From Agapetus fuscipes (Eukaryota > Arthropoda > Insecta > Trichoptera > Glossosomatidae), in contig OX637361.1 of the NCBI GenBank assembly GCA_951799405.1, positions 7,897,156 to 7,961,155 on the forward strand: a stretch of 64,000 bases of DNA, in the 5' to 3' direction. The notes under the pieces were generated by a model. The model had not been told where the DNA came from. It worked only from the letters and a program-made list of their open reading frames with translations, and searched no databases. Shown piece by piece: positions 34,471 to 46,001 of the stretch; the stretch's first letter is position 1; every line of letters begins with the position of its first letter. The translations under genes were made by a program, and so were the position numbers.

Positions 34471-35604
34471 TAAAAAAAATCATACCAACATGATTATCAT
34501 TTTAAATACTTGATTTATTTCGAGAGTGCAATTTTTTTATGAATCACACCTCAAGATTCAATGGTATGGTCAAGCGAATGAGGCGGGAAATCATTTTTGA
34601 AAAACCAGGCAAAATTGCATTGTCATTCACAAATCCATTCAAAATAATAATTATTATAATGTCAAATTTGAATTCATGTTTTTAAATGGCAATGACAATA
34701 TTAAGATACTGTTTATCTATAGTTAACAAATGCGTGGATATATTGGCGCAGTATTCCGATACCCCGTAAGTTCTGCATTGAATATTTCATTTATGTTCCG
34801 ACGGATGCGTACACTTGTCTCTGGGAATTTATAGTAAGAGAGGGGTGCTGGGACTACAGGAAGGGAAGTAAAAGGGGTGAAAGAGGAACACCAAATACAA
34901 GGGATGAAGATAGATGGAGCAGACTACATCATTTTATCAACTAAAAATGTATGAAAACTTCGCTCACTAGATGAAGTATAGTAGTTTCCATTTATTTTGG
35001 TAAAACACTATGGGGCTGTCCATATATTACGTCATTCGCATTAGGGGGGGGGGGGGAGTCTGGTCTGCGGATGATGGCAAATGATGTACGAGTACCAAAA
35101 GTGACGTCGTTCTTGTAAATACCAATTTCTACAAAATATACAAAATATTATATAAGTAATTTAATATTATTAATTATTAAGCTCATCCATTATTACAGCA
35201 AGAGGGGAAGGGGGGGTTAAGGGTGCAGTTTACCAAGTAATTATTTTCGATCGCTTAAAATTTACATAGGTAAATGTAGGGAAATTGATTGACTCACTAG
35301 GGATGCTGCTGTATTTTCTATTTACGCGATGGAGGGGAGTTTACGCGTTGTTTTGTACTTGAGGTAACAGGCCACGTGGCGCTCCTCTAGGCTTATCCCA
35401 TGGCAGTTGTAAATCGTGAGCGGATTAAGGCATCGGATGCGTTTTGAGACAATCCTAACGAAAGTGAAGACAAATATGCTAATGGGATGAATGAACTCAG
35501 TTACTTAGCGAAGAGATTTATGGGTGAGCCTGCTCCAAATGAAACGAAATGAAGGCATTTTTTTTTCGAGGTTGATAAAAAAGGCATTAAATACCGTAGT
35601 GGTC
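34471..35604. other. Intron 1; poly-G tracts and a weak LINE trace
   Basis: 34848-34930 ('gctgggactacaggaaggga', 'agaggaacaccaaatacaag') resembles the GRPxTRW C-terminal block of RTE-type LINEs but is very decayed. Poly-G tracts lie near 35045 and 35205. Otherwise unassigned. Confidence 0.35.
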
Positions 35605-35850
35605 TATAATCTATAATCTTAGTTGCAAAGATATATTAACATTTAAAGCTCATATCAAATGCATGCCTACAAAAAAAAAAGTGTAGTTCCCAAATAAAAT
35701 CCAAAAACAAATAAAATCCAAACCTACTTATCAACATAAACCCTACAACTTTTGCCGATCTTTCCTGACACAGGGTGACATTGGCAAAGTGAACGATTTT
35801 TTACAGTATGGGTGGTCAGCCTTGTACCAACCTATAAGTCAAGGAATCAA
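35605..35850 (-). repeat. RTE-tail repeat
   Basis: 'tataatcttagttgcaaagat' to 'cctataagtcaaggaa', with an internal gap around the 'gttcgcgct' block. Confidence 0.8.
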
Positions 35851-35910
35851 ACCGAGGCAACTGAGAATTATAGGAATACGTACAGTAACAAAAATTACAA
35901 CAGAGAAACA

Positions 35911-36594
35911 TTTTTATGTAGCCTTGACTACATCCTCATATCCCTATACATTTTTATGTAGCCTTGACTACATCCTCATATCCCTATACATTTTTATGTA
36001 GCCTTGACTACATCCTCATATCCCTATACATTTTTATGTAGCCTTGACTACATCCTCATATCCCTATACATTTTTATGTAGCCTTGACTACATCCTCATA
36101 TCCCTATACATTTTTATGTAGCCTTGACTACATCCTCATATCCCTATACATTTTTATGTAGCCTTGACTACATCCTCATATCCCTATACATTTTTATGTA
36201 GCCTTGACTACATCCTCATATCCCTATACATTTTTATGTAGCCTTGACTACATCCTCATATCCCTATACATTTTTATGTAGCCTTGACTACATCCTCATA
36301 TCCCTATACATTTTTATGTAGCCTTGACTACATCCTCATATCCCTATACATTTTTATGTAGCCTTGACTACATCCTCATATCCCTATACATTTTTATGTA
36401 GCCTTGACTACATCCTCATATCCCTATACATTTTTATGTAGCCTTGACTACATCCTCATATCCCTATACATTTTTATGTAGCCTTGACTACATCCTCATA
36501 TCCCTATACATTTTTATGTAGCCTTGACTACATCCTCATATCCCTATACATTTTTATGTAGCCTTGACTACATCCTCATATCCCTATACATTTT
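35911..36594 (+). repeat. Perfect 40-bp minisatellite, 17 copies
   Basis: Unit: TTTTTATGTAGCCTTGACTA followed by CATCCTCATATCCCTATACA. 17 complete units (35911-36590) plus 4 nt, all identical by eye. Each unit holds a small hairpin TGTAG-CCTTGA-CTACA. Such homogeneity means recent amplification, or assembly expansion or collapse. Not coding (TAG in one frame; 40 is not a multiple of 3). Confidence 0.97.
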
Positions 36595-36984
36595 GATACA
36601 CACTGTCGGTGTTTGATGACCTTTTTAAATTTCCAAACTCTAACTTGCAGTAATTTAACTAGTTTTTGAGACTTCATAAGTTTTTTAGCGACGCAACGTA
36701 GGGCCGTGTTAAAAGTTGAGTATTTATAAAATTAAATTATTTTTTGACTGTAAATCAATAAAATAATCAATATAGGGATTTACAAAAAGTTCGATTGAAA
36801 TTAATGATAAAACCAATGGTTAATATGTTTTATATAAGAATTACAATTACGTGAAATTAAAATTAAATAAGGAGTCCAAGTATAAAAAATGAACAAGCCA
36901 AAATAAACTCTTTTTTCAAGCTTTCCCTGAAACCTTAATTGCAATTTTACCGTTATTAGCTAGAAGAGTGGTCCCCTCTATAGT
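36595..36984. other. Intron 1, nothing recognised
   Basis: AT-rich. No repeat or gene assigned. Confidence 0.4.
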
Positions 36985-37200
36985 AAGTTGGTAAATGACT
37001 GACCATCTATCCTACTTTTAAAAATGGTTCAGTTTGGACAATGCCACGCCTATTTCAGGAAAAAACGGCAATAGAGTAGAGTTTATGTTCACTTTTGGTT
37101 TTGTTTTTTGTGGCACATACATACCTACACATGAAGCGTGAGTAAGCACTTTTGCTTATTCACATACTATGAAGTTTGATATATCGCTGAAAATTAGACT
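36985..37200 (+). repeat. RTE-tail repeat, old copy
   Basis: 'gttggtaaatgactgaccat', 'aaatggttcagtttggacaatg' and 'tttatgttcacttttggttt' retain the family order with heavy divergence. Confidence 0.6.
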
Positions 37201-37627
37201 AATTAAAGATTAAAGTGTTGTCAGTTTCATACCACACAAAATAAAAATAAACTATTCTATATCTGAGTAGTTTTAATTATACAATTTAATTAATACAGCT
37301 CTTTGATAGTGTTGTGTGCAATGACATACAGTAAACTATTATAGCCGCCCAAAAATAAAATGAATCGCTTTAATTTCACCAAATGTATGAAAAAGCCATG
37401 TCGTTACTGCAAATTACCGAACGCACTTGTAGCGCCATATTTTATATAAACAGCTATTTGGAGACAGCTAATCCATGGATCATCCACCGCTTAAAAATAG
37501 TTTTTTTTTTCTATTTTTCGAAAGAGATAATCAAAATTATGTTTCTCTCGTTAGATGATTTACCAAACATTGATTTTTTTCTTCGACACTTTACTATTTT
37601 TTATATGTATAGCGATGAGCACCATAT
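37201..37627. other. Intron 1, nothing recognised
   Basis: AT-rich. Short open frame 37383-37631 without recognisable features. Confidence 0.35.
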
Positions 37628-37790
37628 ATAGGATTTTTTGAGGAACCATATGCGGGAGGCTCCCCGACTTTCAGGAAATCATCAGGAAAGGTCTGTGACA
37701 CTTGTCGGAGTACCGCATAGATGTGGGGATTGGTGACCTGGCGGTTGATGTCCTGATCTTTCATAGCTGTAAAAACTTGTTTCATGCCAT
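37628..37790 (-). repeat. CR1/Jockey-like LINE 3' UTR fragment (SINE-B partner family)
   Basis: 'gcgggaggctccccgactttc', 'gtctgtgacacttgtcgga' and 'ggtgacctggcggttgatgt' align with the 3' UTRs at 5843-5960 and 57712-57883. Confidence 0.6.
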
Positions 37791-37794
37791 GTTT

Positions 37795-37900
37795 TGCCGA
37801 TGCCATCCTGATTTCAAGGAAAGGCGGCAGGAATTGCAATGTTTATGTTTATCTGAGATTTGGTTAATTTTGTATGTGTAAGGTCACTTTAGTGCTTGGA
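37795..37900 (+). repeat. RTE-tail fragment, old
   Basis: 'tttcaaggaaaggcggcagg', 'aattgcaatgtttatgtttat' and 'ctgagatttgg' match the middle of the unit. Confidence 0.5.
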
Positions 37901-38949
37901 GAGATAAATGAAAAAGATATCTGGAATGTCTCTCTCTGTGGAATATTTAAGTTTTCGTTTAATTGAGAAATATTGTCTTTTAATCGGTACAATATTGAGA
38001 TTTTCATATTGTGAATATGAGAAAAATTGATTTAATAAAAATACCACTAAATGTAGCTATTCCTTATATTAAAATTAAATACAGGTTTTTGTCACTACAT
38101 CCACCGTTGCTAAAAACAATATCTTGGAATAAGTTATTTCTCTAACATGTAAAAAATCAAATATGGAAGTCCGTGGATCATCTATGGATGAAATGCTACC
38201 GAATGGCACTGAGTGAGTTTAGTTTCACGGTGAAATGGTTGCATCGTTAATTGAATAGCGTATAAAGCGCATGAAGGACATATTTAATTAACAACATTTT
38301 TACTACAAAATGTCAAAACAAAACAATGAAAAAATAAAATGACGCACCATCGATAATACTGCAACGTTCAGCAAAATGAATACCTCTTCATTTATTTTAT
38401 GTTTGATTTTTTTTATTGATGAATCAAATTGTCAAGTTAAAATTAATGCTATTATACGTAGATACGAGTGCCTCTACTAATAGAACAAAATAATTTACTA
38501 AAAAATAAACAAAAGTGTCTAAAGTATATGAATAATAAATAAATGGGGAAAGTTTGCACTTTTTATTAATTTACCCATGAGATTTTGTTTCTTAATTGTA
38601 AGCAAAAAAAATAAAACCATCAAGGGACTCAAAAAATGTTTTTTCTATGTATTTGCAAATATTTAAAAGAAATGACTTAATATTGCACTGGCGAAATTTC
38701 GATATAGGCAAATAATTGTTGTCGTACTAACTAACTATAAAATTATATCTTAAACGGGTATTGAAACACTTTCTGAAAAATGAGACGATCTTTCTAAAGT
38801 AATATTCGTGTTTTGCTAAAATTATGCATCTAAATGATAGCAAAAACTCATGATTGCTTCTTTAAAACTGTTGATATTTTTCAATACTAATTTTAGGTTT
38901 TGTAATTTATTTATTGTTCAATTTTCTTAAATTATAAATAAGCATTTTT
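37901..38949. other. Intron 1, nothing recognised
   Basis: About 1 kb of AT-rich sequence. No repeat family or gene recognised. Confidence 0.45.
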
Positions 38950-39060
38950 TGGAATGAAAAAAAATGGATGTTACTTACCGTGTGTAAAGAGAAGAACGAT
39001 TTTCTCTACGTTTCGTCGGAGTCATATCCGACGTCTTCAGGAGACGTGTGTCTTCTACAA
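38950..39060 (-). mobile_element. Penelope-like element end with intact hammerhead-like hairpin
   Basis: On the minus strand 39040-39011 reads CTGAAGA-C-GTCGGA-TATGAC-TCCGAC-GAAA, followed by CGTAGAGAAAATCGTTC and, at the left, 'tggaatgaaaaaaaatggat'. Same family as 9134-9362 and 43690-43815. Confidence 0.6.
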
Positions 39061-39561
39061 GGAAGAAACACGAACTGTTGAAGTATTGTTGTTTGCTCGA
39101 GGTCGAAGGTTGTAGGTACATTTATTGACCTTCGGTGATGCTTCCATAGATGTAAGCATTTTTAGTCCATACATCCTATCAAACCACTTTCCAAAATACA
39201 TTTCTTAATTTCAAACTACCCACATATCGCAGAGGAAAAAAACGATTCTAAATATCAATAACATTTTTTTTACATTTTTTTTTGTTTTGAAAAAAAAAAA
39301 CTAGTCAAACGGATCAATTTCCCTCAAATCGTCAGCGGGTTAGTTTGCGGCATTTCATCAGGGGTATCAGATATCCGCTGGCATTTTAAAAAGTAAACTT
39401 CATTTGCTCAAAATAAAAGAGAATTACGGCAAAATATCCCAGCTCACAGTGCACTGGCGTCCATGTTTGTTTGAGCCACGTATTCTGACAGTCAGACCGC
39501 TACCGACCCATCACACATACTTCAAAGATTTCAACCTTTCACCTTGGTGGTTGTAAAGATC
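39061..39561. other. Intron 1, nothing firmly recognised
   Basis: 39061-39150 ('gaagaaacacgaactgttga', 'gaggtcgaaggttgtaggta') is shared, reversed, with 43610-43720 upstream of the other Penelope-like end, so it is probably internal sequence of that element. The rest is unassigned. Confidence 0.45.
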
Positions 39562-39825
39562 GTCGGTGTTATGGCCGAGCGGACCAAATGAGCTGATCTT
39601 TTTAGCGTGTTTGGAATAGAATAACGTTGGTTCGATCCCCACCTGGGTCATTTGTCCATAACTATGACCCTGGTTCAACAGATGTCATTGGATAATTATA
39701 AATTAATAATTCATTGATATAAACACTAATGAATTATTAAATGATGATGTTAATACCTGTTTCTGGCCAGGCAGAATAGGTTGGTGAATTGCATTCCACT
39801 TCACAAATCTATTTAAAAAAAAAAG
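39562..39825 (+). mobile_element. SINE-C, best tRNA-like head
   Basis: GTCGGTGTTATGGCCGAGCG starts a Leu/Ser-type head (A box TGGCCGAGCGG); the B box GGTTCGATCCCC lies ~60 nt downstream. Tail 'ttctggccaggcagaatagg', 'gcattccacttcacaaatct', ending in A-rich sequence. Confidence 0.85.
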
Positions 39826-40394
39826 ATATCGTGTCTTCACGTGAAAGGAATCCATAACGTAAATAACTATAGGAATAAATAAAAGGAGTACAAGTATTGT
39901 TTTAGACCACAAATAATAATAGTTTGTTCAACTAAAAAGTTAATGAACAAAAATGATTTTAAGCTTGCCTTTCAAAGTTTTATCGTCAGCTTGTTATTCT
40001 TCAAGTAACAAGTGGTAATCTTGTTTTTTTTATTTTATGTTATTTTGTATAAACAAAGAGTTAACAATAAAAAATGTTATCTTGCACAATAAAGTCGGTA
40101 CGTTTTTTTGCACATATATTTGACATAAGAAAATTTCTCGTTCGGAAAACGTAGCGTAGACATTAAAGATTTTTAATTTTTGATTACGGTCGTTAGACAT
40201 TTTTTGGAATGAAAAAAAAATGGATGCTACTAGCGTAGAAATGTTAAAAAAAATAGTTAGCCTTTGCCCTAGCAAACCGGCCGTGTGACTTCGCAACGTT
40301 TTTGTCATTTTGAAATGTTCATGCCTCTTAGCTTTCAGGTTGTTACTTAGCATGTCATTAGGTAATTATTTACAAAAAATAATAATTTAATAGA
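39826..40394. other. Intron 1; Penelope-like and repeat-D scraps
   Basis: 40160-40225 shares 'ttaaagatttttaattttt', 'gattacggtcg' and 'gaatgaaaaaaaaatggat' with the left part of the palindrome at 9134-9362. 40270-40330 has a repeat-D-like 'accggccgtgtgac'. Otherwise AT-rich. Confidence 0.4.
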
Positions 40395-40620
40395 AGTCCC
40401 TGTTTCAAGCCGCAGCATATAAAGTCAAAATAGCCATAATGTCACATTGAGGAGATTGTGAAAGAATGGGATATACAAAGTGAGCGTAAAAGAAGGAAAT
40501 GCATGAAAAAGGTGATGGATATGAATGAACTGAAGGAGGTATGTCAGGATAGGAAAAAATGGAGGCAACTCTGCAGAGGCTCTGGCCACCCCTAGCGGAA
40601 TGGTGACAGAGTAACAGTCA
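40395..40620 (+). pseudogene. Two LINE C-terminal fragments, back to back
   Basis: 40395-40438 ('gtccctgtttcaagccgcag', 'aaagtcaaaatagccat') is the RTE-2 C-terminus. 40440-40580 encodes EEIVKEWDIQSERKRRKCMK, MNELKEVCQDRKKWRQLC, a relative of the end of the 760-codon RTE ORF (NEWNIQSHNKRRACMKK, EMKEVCKDRKKWRLIC). It ends with GSGHP and a stop. Confidence 0.7.
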
Positions 40621-40629
40621 AGTAGCACG

Positions 40630-40830
40630 CCCACTCACAGATTCGTGTAAGTTCCCGCTTACGAACGCTTGCATGTGTACTTACAAATTAAAATCCAAAT
40701 CTCAGATTACCATAAACCCTACTTTTACCGACCTTCTCTGTAACAGGGTCAGTGACATCGGCAAAGTGAATATTTTTTTACAGTATGTGTGATCAGCCTC
40801 ATACTAATCTACAAGTCAAGGAATACAAAT
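40630..40830 (-). repeat. RTE-tail repeat
   Basis: 'cagattcgtgtaagttcccgc' to 'aatctacaagtcaaggaata'. The (TCTAA) end is lost. Confidence 0.75.
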
Positions 40831-40847
40831 AATAAATAAATGTTATT

Positions 40848-41014
40848 GATTGTAGAGGCATTAACTTTGTAATCGTTCATCGTTAAGGATAAAAAAAAAC
40901 AGCTTTGTTTTTGATTACGTGAGTATATTTAATTTTATACCACAACCGGTTTCGCAAACATCCGTTTGCATCGTCAGGTGGATCAATTAATTGAAATGTT
41001 TTTCCTTTATCCTT
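40848..41014 (-). mobile_element. Penelope-like short element with ~17-bp direct repeats
   Basis: The minus strand contains CTGACGA-T-GCAAAC-GGAT-GTTTGC-GAAA (40977-40950) followed by CCGGTTGTGGTATAAAA. Flanks: AATAAATAAATGTTATTG at 40831 and AATAAATAAATGTATTG at 41015 (one indel). It shares its right part with the palindrome at 58554-58733. Confidence 0.65.
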
Positions 41015-41049
41015 AATAAATAAATGTATTGCATTGACAATGTCTAACT

Positions 41050-41130
41050 GCAGAAAGGATAGGAAGAAATGGAGGCAACTCTGCAGATGCTCTGGCCATC
41101 CCTAGCGGAATGGCAACAGAGTTACAGTTA
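41050..41130 (+). pseudogene. RTE LINE C-terminal scrap
   Basis: Encodes RKDRKKWRQLCRCSGHP with a stop, near-identical to the end of 40440-40620. Confidence 0.65.
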
Positions 41131-41549
41131 GAGTATTAGTGTATGTACCACCAGCATTGAAATGTATTTGTATGGGTCGGGATTGGTCTGACTCCCGGAA
41201 CACCCTCCCATACATCGACCCATCGTTTTTTTATCCAGCCGCCGGTTTTCGGCTTCGGTCGACCTTTTATTTTCATTTCTGGTTTTTTCGGTTTGCATTT
41301 TTGTGCGGTGGTGTAATTATCCGTTTTTTCACGACCAGGGGTGGTCGCTCCGCACAGGCAAAGGGAGGCGCGCAGGCTAAATGCTATGACCATACTAGAG
41401 TGCAGACAAAATCAGTTTATCGTTTCGGTGAAGCCTCAATGTTTCCACATTGACTTTTGGCCACTTTTTGAATGCGAAAGTATCATCATGCACTTAAGTA
41501 AATTATCAGTTTGTTATTACAATAACCTGTCTTTCCCCTTATCGAAACA
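41131..41549. other. Intron 1; unassigned GC-richer patch
   Basis: 41150-41400 has higher GC and overlapping open frames on both strands with no recognisable domain. Confidence 0.35.
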
Positions 41550-41994
41550 AATAGTCACATATAGTGTAACTTCTTATTCGATTCGATCGTGATCCGAGAT
41601 CTTATTTTTCCGGGGAACGGGGCTTGCCTCACATCAACCACTTTTAGTTGAAGTGGGTAACTAACGCAAAAAACGCAACTAAGCTACACGTATAGTGTAA
41701 CTTCTTGCCGCGTTTTCCCCGAAGGGATCGCTTGTGGCGAGTTGAACCTATTTATTTTTACAAGTTAGGGGAGCGGCCTTACGCCAACCACTTCAGTTGA
41801 AGTGGTGGTTTACGAGCTACCGAGAGGGCTGGTAGTCATTTCTTATGAAGGCTGAGTAAACCTTGCCGGTATTTTATTTTAGGGTTTGAAATAAACACCG
41901 ACAAAGAAAATCCTACTTACAACTTCGGCGGGATTCGAACCCGAGCTCACGGCATGGCATGCAAGCACCTTACCAACTGAGCTATCGACTGAAC
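41550..41994 (-). mobile_element. SINE-A copy plus a 3'-end fragment of another
   Basis: 41670-41994 is a well-preserved full-length copy (minus-strand head TTCAGTCGATAGCTCAGTTG, B box GGTTCGAATCCC). 41550-41660 is a diverged piece of a second copy ('atagtgtaacttcttattcg', 'caaccacttttagttgaagtg'), so the two are in tandem. Confidence 0.85.
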
Positions 41995-42084
41995 TAAGTA
42001 ATTAAAAAATGTACACACACACACATCAATAGAATAACTTACATAAAGCAACCAGTTTATTTCTGAAAAATAGAGAAAGAAAAA

Positions 42085-42240
42085 TGTATAATTACCTGAT
42101 GATGATTACGGTGTAGTCGAAAACGTTTGTGTCCAAATAAATAATTAATAAAGAATGAAAATAAAACAGTGTTTGAATTACTAAATAAAAGATGAATTTT
42201 CACAGTGTTAATGCACCAACCATCCAAAATAAAAAAAAAT
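42085..42240 (+). mobile_element. Penelope-like element end with compensatory stem
   Basis: 42096-42122: CTGATGA-T-GATTAC-GGT-GTAGTC-GAAA, then 'acgtttgtgtccaaataaat' and 'cacagtgttaatgc'. The stem differs from that at 4779 but still pairs (with one G-U), which supports RNA-level selection in the family. Confidence 0.6.
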
Positions 42241-43224
42241 GTATAAGTTTGTTTGAAGATTAAGAACACAATAAAATGAAAGTACATAAAATAAAATAAA
42301 CATAATGTACGGCGTTTTGAGTGGCTTAAAAATCGTTAATCCGGTTTCCCATTTACAGACGATTTTTCAACTTTCCGACGCCGGTTTTCATTTTTTAGGG
42401 GATGTCTGTTTGCGGTGCGGCTGTGAGTGAGCGGTCAGCTGATTGTGGGGGCGGGGGTGAGAGAGACACATGATACACGACGGGCGGGGTGGGAGAGGGA
42501 GGCAGATAGAATTAATTGTGTTTTTCATCTCCTCTCTGTCTACTGAAAGTGTACTTCGTCAAAATGGCATGTAAAATGGTTTCAAGATAATTTTAAAAAT
42601 AAAATAATTTGCAACCGAATTTTATGAACATCATTTCGGTAGATCAATGGTTGGTGCTTTTTTTTTTAAATAGAATTGTGAAGAGTTATGTTATTCACCA
42701 AGCTATTTTACATGGCCAGAAACAGTAATTGTGTGTTTTGCTTGACTGTGTTAGTGCCTGTAATAAAGTATGTGAAGTCGAGATTCGAGAATTATCCTTA
42801 GTCTTACTCTAAATAAAAACCAAAGCTCTCTGTGTCCAAAGAAAAGCCAATCTACCGTTGTCAGGTGAAGGTGTAATGTGAACCGTACATAAAGTAAATT
42901 GTGCAAAATAAATCACCGCAAAATTAATTGAATTAAATGCACGAAAATCATAATAATGTTTATTTTCATTTTCAAATACTAACCAACCATTACAAAAAAA
43001 CGAAGCACCTTTACGATGATGCACTAAACGATTTTGGAACTTTGCTCCAAACTTTTTAAAAGCCTTTTAAAGTTTTTATTGTATATTTGACGGGGCACTT
43101 CTTTGCATCACGAACACTGCAAGAAGGGAGTGAAATTTTAAAGGCCAATTCAAAACTTGGACGTTAAATTTTGTTACCTGTAATAGTTGCTGAACTGCTG
43201 TCAAATCAAAGGCTCACAGAAGGG
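42241..43224. other. Intron 1; G-rich patch and SINE-C fragment
   Basis: 42385-42515 is G/purine-rich ('gtgggggcgggggtgagag'). 42660-42724 is the 3' end of SINE-C, reversed ('taaatagaattgtgaagagtt', 'atggccagaaacag'). Otherwise unassigned. Confidence 0.5.
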
Positions 43225-43482
43225 CTAATCTAATCTAATCTAAGTTGCAAAAATATGTTACTTTGGAGATTCAACTTTACATGCATTCTCACTACCAGAA
43301 ATGTGCAGGTTCGCGCTTGCACATGCCTCATGTGAACCTACAACATAAAAACCAAAACTCAAATGGGCATACGCCCTGCAACTCTGGCCGTCCTTCCCTG
43401 AAACATGGGTGACATTGGCAAAGTGAACCATTTTTTACAGTATGGATGGTAAGCCTCATACCAATCTATAAGTCAAGGAATT
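43225..43482 (-). repeat. RTE-tail repeat, full unit
   Basis: (TCTAA)3 at 43227, 'gttgcaaaaatatgttac' through to 'aatctataagtcaaggaatt'. Complete. Confidence 0.88.
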
Positions 43483-43599
43483 GATAATCAAAAGAAAATT
43501 CTTGTGAAGATTAACAATCGCCATTGGGATCTATAATCTTGTGAAATCGTCCGATTACATAATATCGATAAGACATAATATCGTCCTTCTTTACAACTG

Positions 43600-43815
43600 G
43601 AGCTAGAGCGACATCTATGGATGTATCTCCGAAGGTTACTAAAAATACCTACAACCTTCGGCCTCGATCTTACAACAACAATTCAACAGTTCGTGGTTCC
43701 TCCTTATAAAGGACACACTTCTCCTGAGGAAGTCGGATATGACTCCGACGAAACGTAGAGAAAATCGTTTTTCTCTTTTGCACGGTCAGTAAAATCCGTT
43801 TTTTTCATTCTTTAA
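43600..43815 (+). mobile_element. Penelope-like element end with intact hammerhead-like hairpin
   Basis: 43724-43753: CTGAGGA-A-GTCGGA-TATGAC-TCCGAC-GAAA, followed by CGTAGAGAAAATCG, 'cacggtcagtaaaatccg' and TTCATTCTTTAAA. 43600-43720 is the preceding internal sequence shared with 39061-39150 (reverse). Confidence 0.65.
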
Positions 43816-44579
43816 AACCCCAAGAAGAAAAATATGACAATAAAAATATTATACAACAATACCATCCACTCTCAAACGCAAAAAATATGATTTACTAATA
43901 TTTACATTTCACGTGATACGCCCACCCCTGTTATGACGTGAGAACGACACATTCCCCTGGAAAGTTTAGAGCCGTGGCCCACCTCGCCGGTCACGAACCC
44001 TGGAACTTGCGCTCTATAAGCGGAGGCGCCTACTGCACGAAGCATCGCGTGCTACATCTAAATGCCCGAGTCCCTCCATAACCAGAACACTCGCCCAGCA
44101 ACACCAGCAGATTAAACAGAAACAAGGGTGGAAAGTTGTTGTGATTGGTAACCCTGATTTATGAAAAGCCGTTGTAAACTCACCATTATAATTTTCTGGA
44201 AAAACATTTTTAGGTATTCTTCGTCAACTGTATTTTAAGCTTTATCAGCTTGCAATTGACACTTGATAGAGTTGCTTTCCGAGATCTGTTGCCGTAGTCT
44301 ATCAAAGTTGAAGCTTCCGGACTTGTGTCCCAACTCTGTGATGGAACAAAATGTCTCTGAATAAGCAGCGTGAAACGTATACAGTTTTCATCAACATCAC
44401 ATGACTTTACGCTGAAGAAGCTCATAGCAGATTTGGGCCAAGCGTTTTAAAGCTCCAGCTTCGATATATTGCGGAAAAAGATCCCGGAAAGGAATGTTTT
44501 TTACCTGTCGTTTCTGCCCAGTACCAGTGCAGTACCAATACTATAAAGATAATACTTTAATTCTTGTAAAGACTAAGAT
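43816..44579. other. Intron 1, nothing firmly recognised
   Basis: 43925-44110 is GC-richer and unique in this window, with no coding frame of note. The rest is AT-rich. Confidence 0.4.
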
Positions 44580-44702
44580 GTCTTTTCCGGTGTTTTATTT
44601 AGGGGTTTGAGATAAACACCTAAACTGGTAATAATATCTTACACCATCGGTAGGTTTCGAACCTGAGCACTCGGAATGCAATGCAAGCGTTCTACCAGTT
44701 CT
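44580..44702 (-). mobile_element. SINE-A, 5' half only
   Basis: 'ccggtgttttatttaggggt', 'gataaacacctaaactgg' and the tRNA-like B box GGTTCGAAACCT on the minus strand; A box lost. Confidence 0.65.
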
Positions 44703-44994
44703 TTACCATTGCAAATCATTTAAAGAACCTAGAAATGTTCCTGATTTCAACATTGCGAGTTGGATCTTGAAAATTTAAAAAGGCCTACAATTTCACGCTC
44801 GATCAACGGTAGATTGTACGAAATGTATTGCAGAGACGTGAGGTGTATAAAAAGTTAACGAGATTTTTGACTAGATTTTACTTACTAACTTCAAACGAGC
44901 TCGTTCAGCCATTTTGATCTGTGAACCTTAAAAAAAAAGCTCATTAAATAAATGACACCTGTATAATAAGGTAACAATATAAGGCACCTGCTCA

Positions 44995-45469
<475 letters not shown>

Positions 45470-45657
45470 TAGTTCTCCCTTTACAATGCACCTTCAATGC
45501 TTTGGGTGGATTAATAAGTTTTGTTTAATCTAAACAAGAGATTTATTTAAAAACGAAATCGGTTTATCTTTAAACATTCATTTTTTTATGCAGATTTTTG
45601 ATGCAGCGAGTTTGACAATTTTTTGACATTGTTTACATTGCCGTGATACGACTTATA

Positions 45658-46001
45658 TGCAACGCAACTAAGCTACACATATCGTGCTTCTTGCCTCGTT
45701 ATCCCCTAAGGGTTTCGCATGTGGCGTGAGCTCGAGTTCGAATCCCACCGAGAGTGTCAGAAATGATTTCCCGTTTCGGTGTTTATTTCAAACCCCAAAA
45801 TCAAATACCTTACTCAGCCTTCATTAGAAATAAGTACCAACCCTTTCGGGTGTTGGGAAAACCCCCACTTTAACTGAAGTGGTTGGCGTAAGGCCGGCCC
45901 TCTTACCTGTAAAAATAAATAGGTTCAACTCGCGAGATACGACCCCTTCGATGATAACGAGGCAAGAAGTTACACTATATTTGTAGCTTAGTTGCGTTTC
46001 A
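45658..46001 (+). mobile_element. SINE-A fold-back copy
   Basis: 45658-45726 is the SINE-A 3' end in reverse ('aacgcaactaagctacacat'). It is fused to a plus-oriented SINE-A that starts inside the head (B box GAGTTCGAATCCC at about 45730) and runs to the normal 3' end (46001, 'gtagcttagttgcgttt'). The two ends are therefore inverted repeats of ~65 nt. Confidence 0.8.

Noticed and set aside
35911..36594. CRISPR-like array
   Set aside because: Units are contiguous and identical with no variable spacers, in a eukaryotic intron: a minisatellite.
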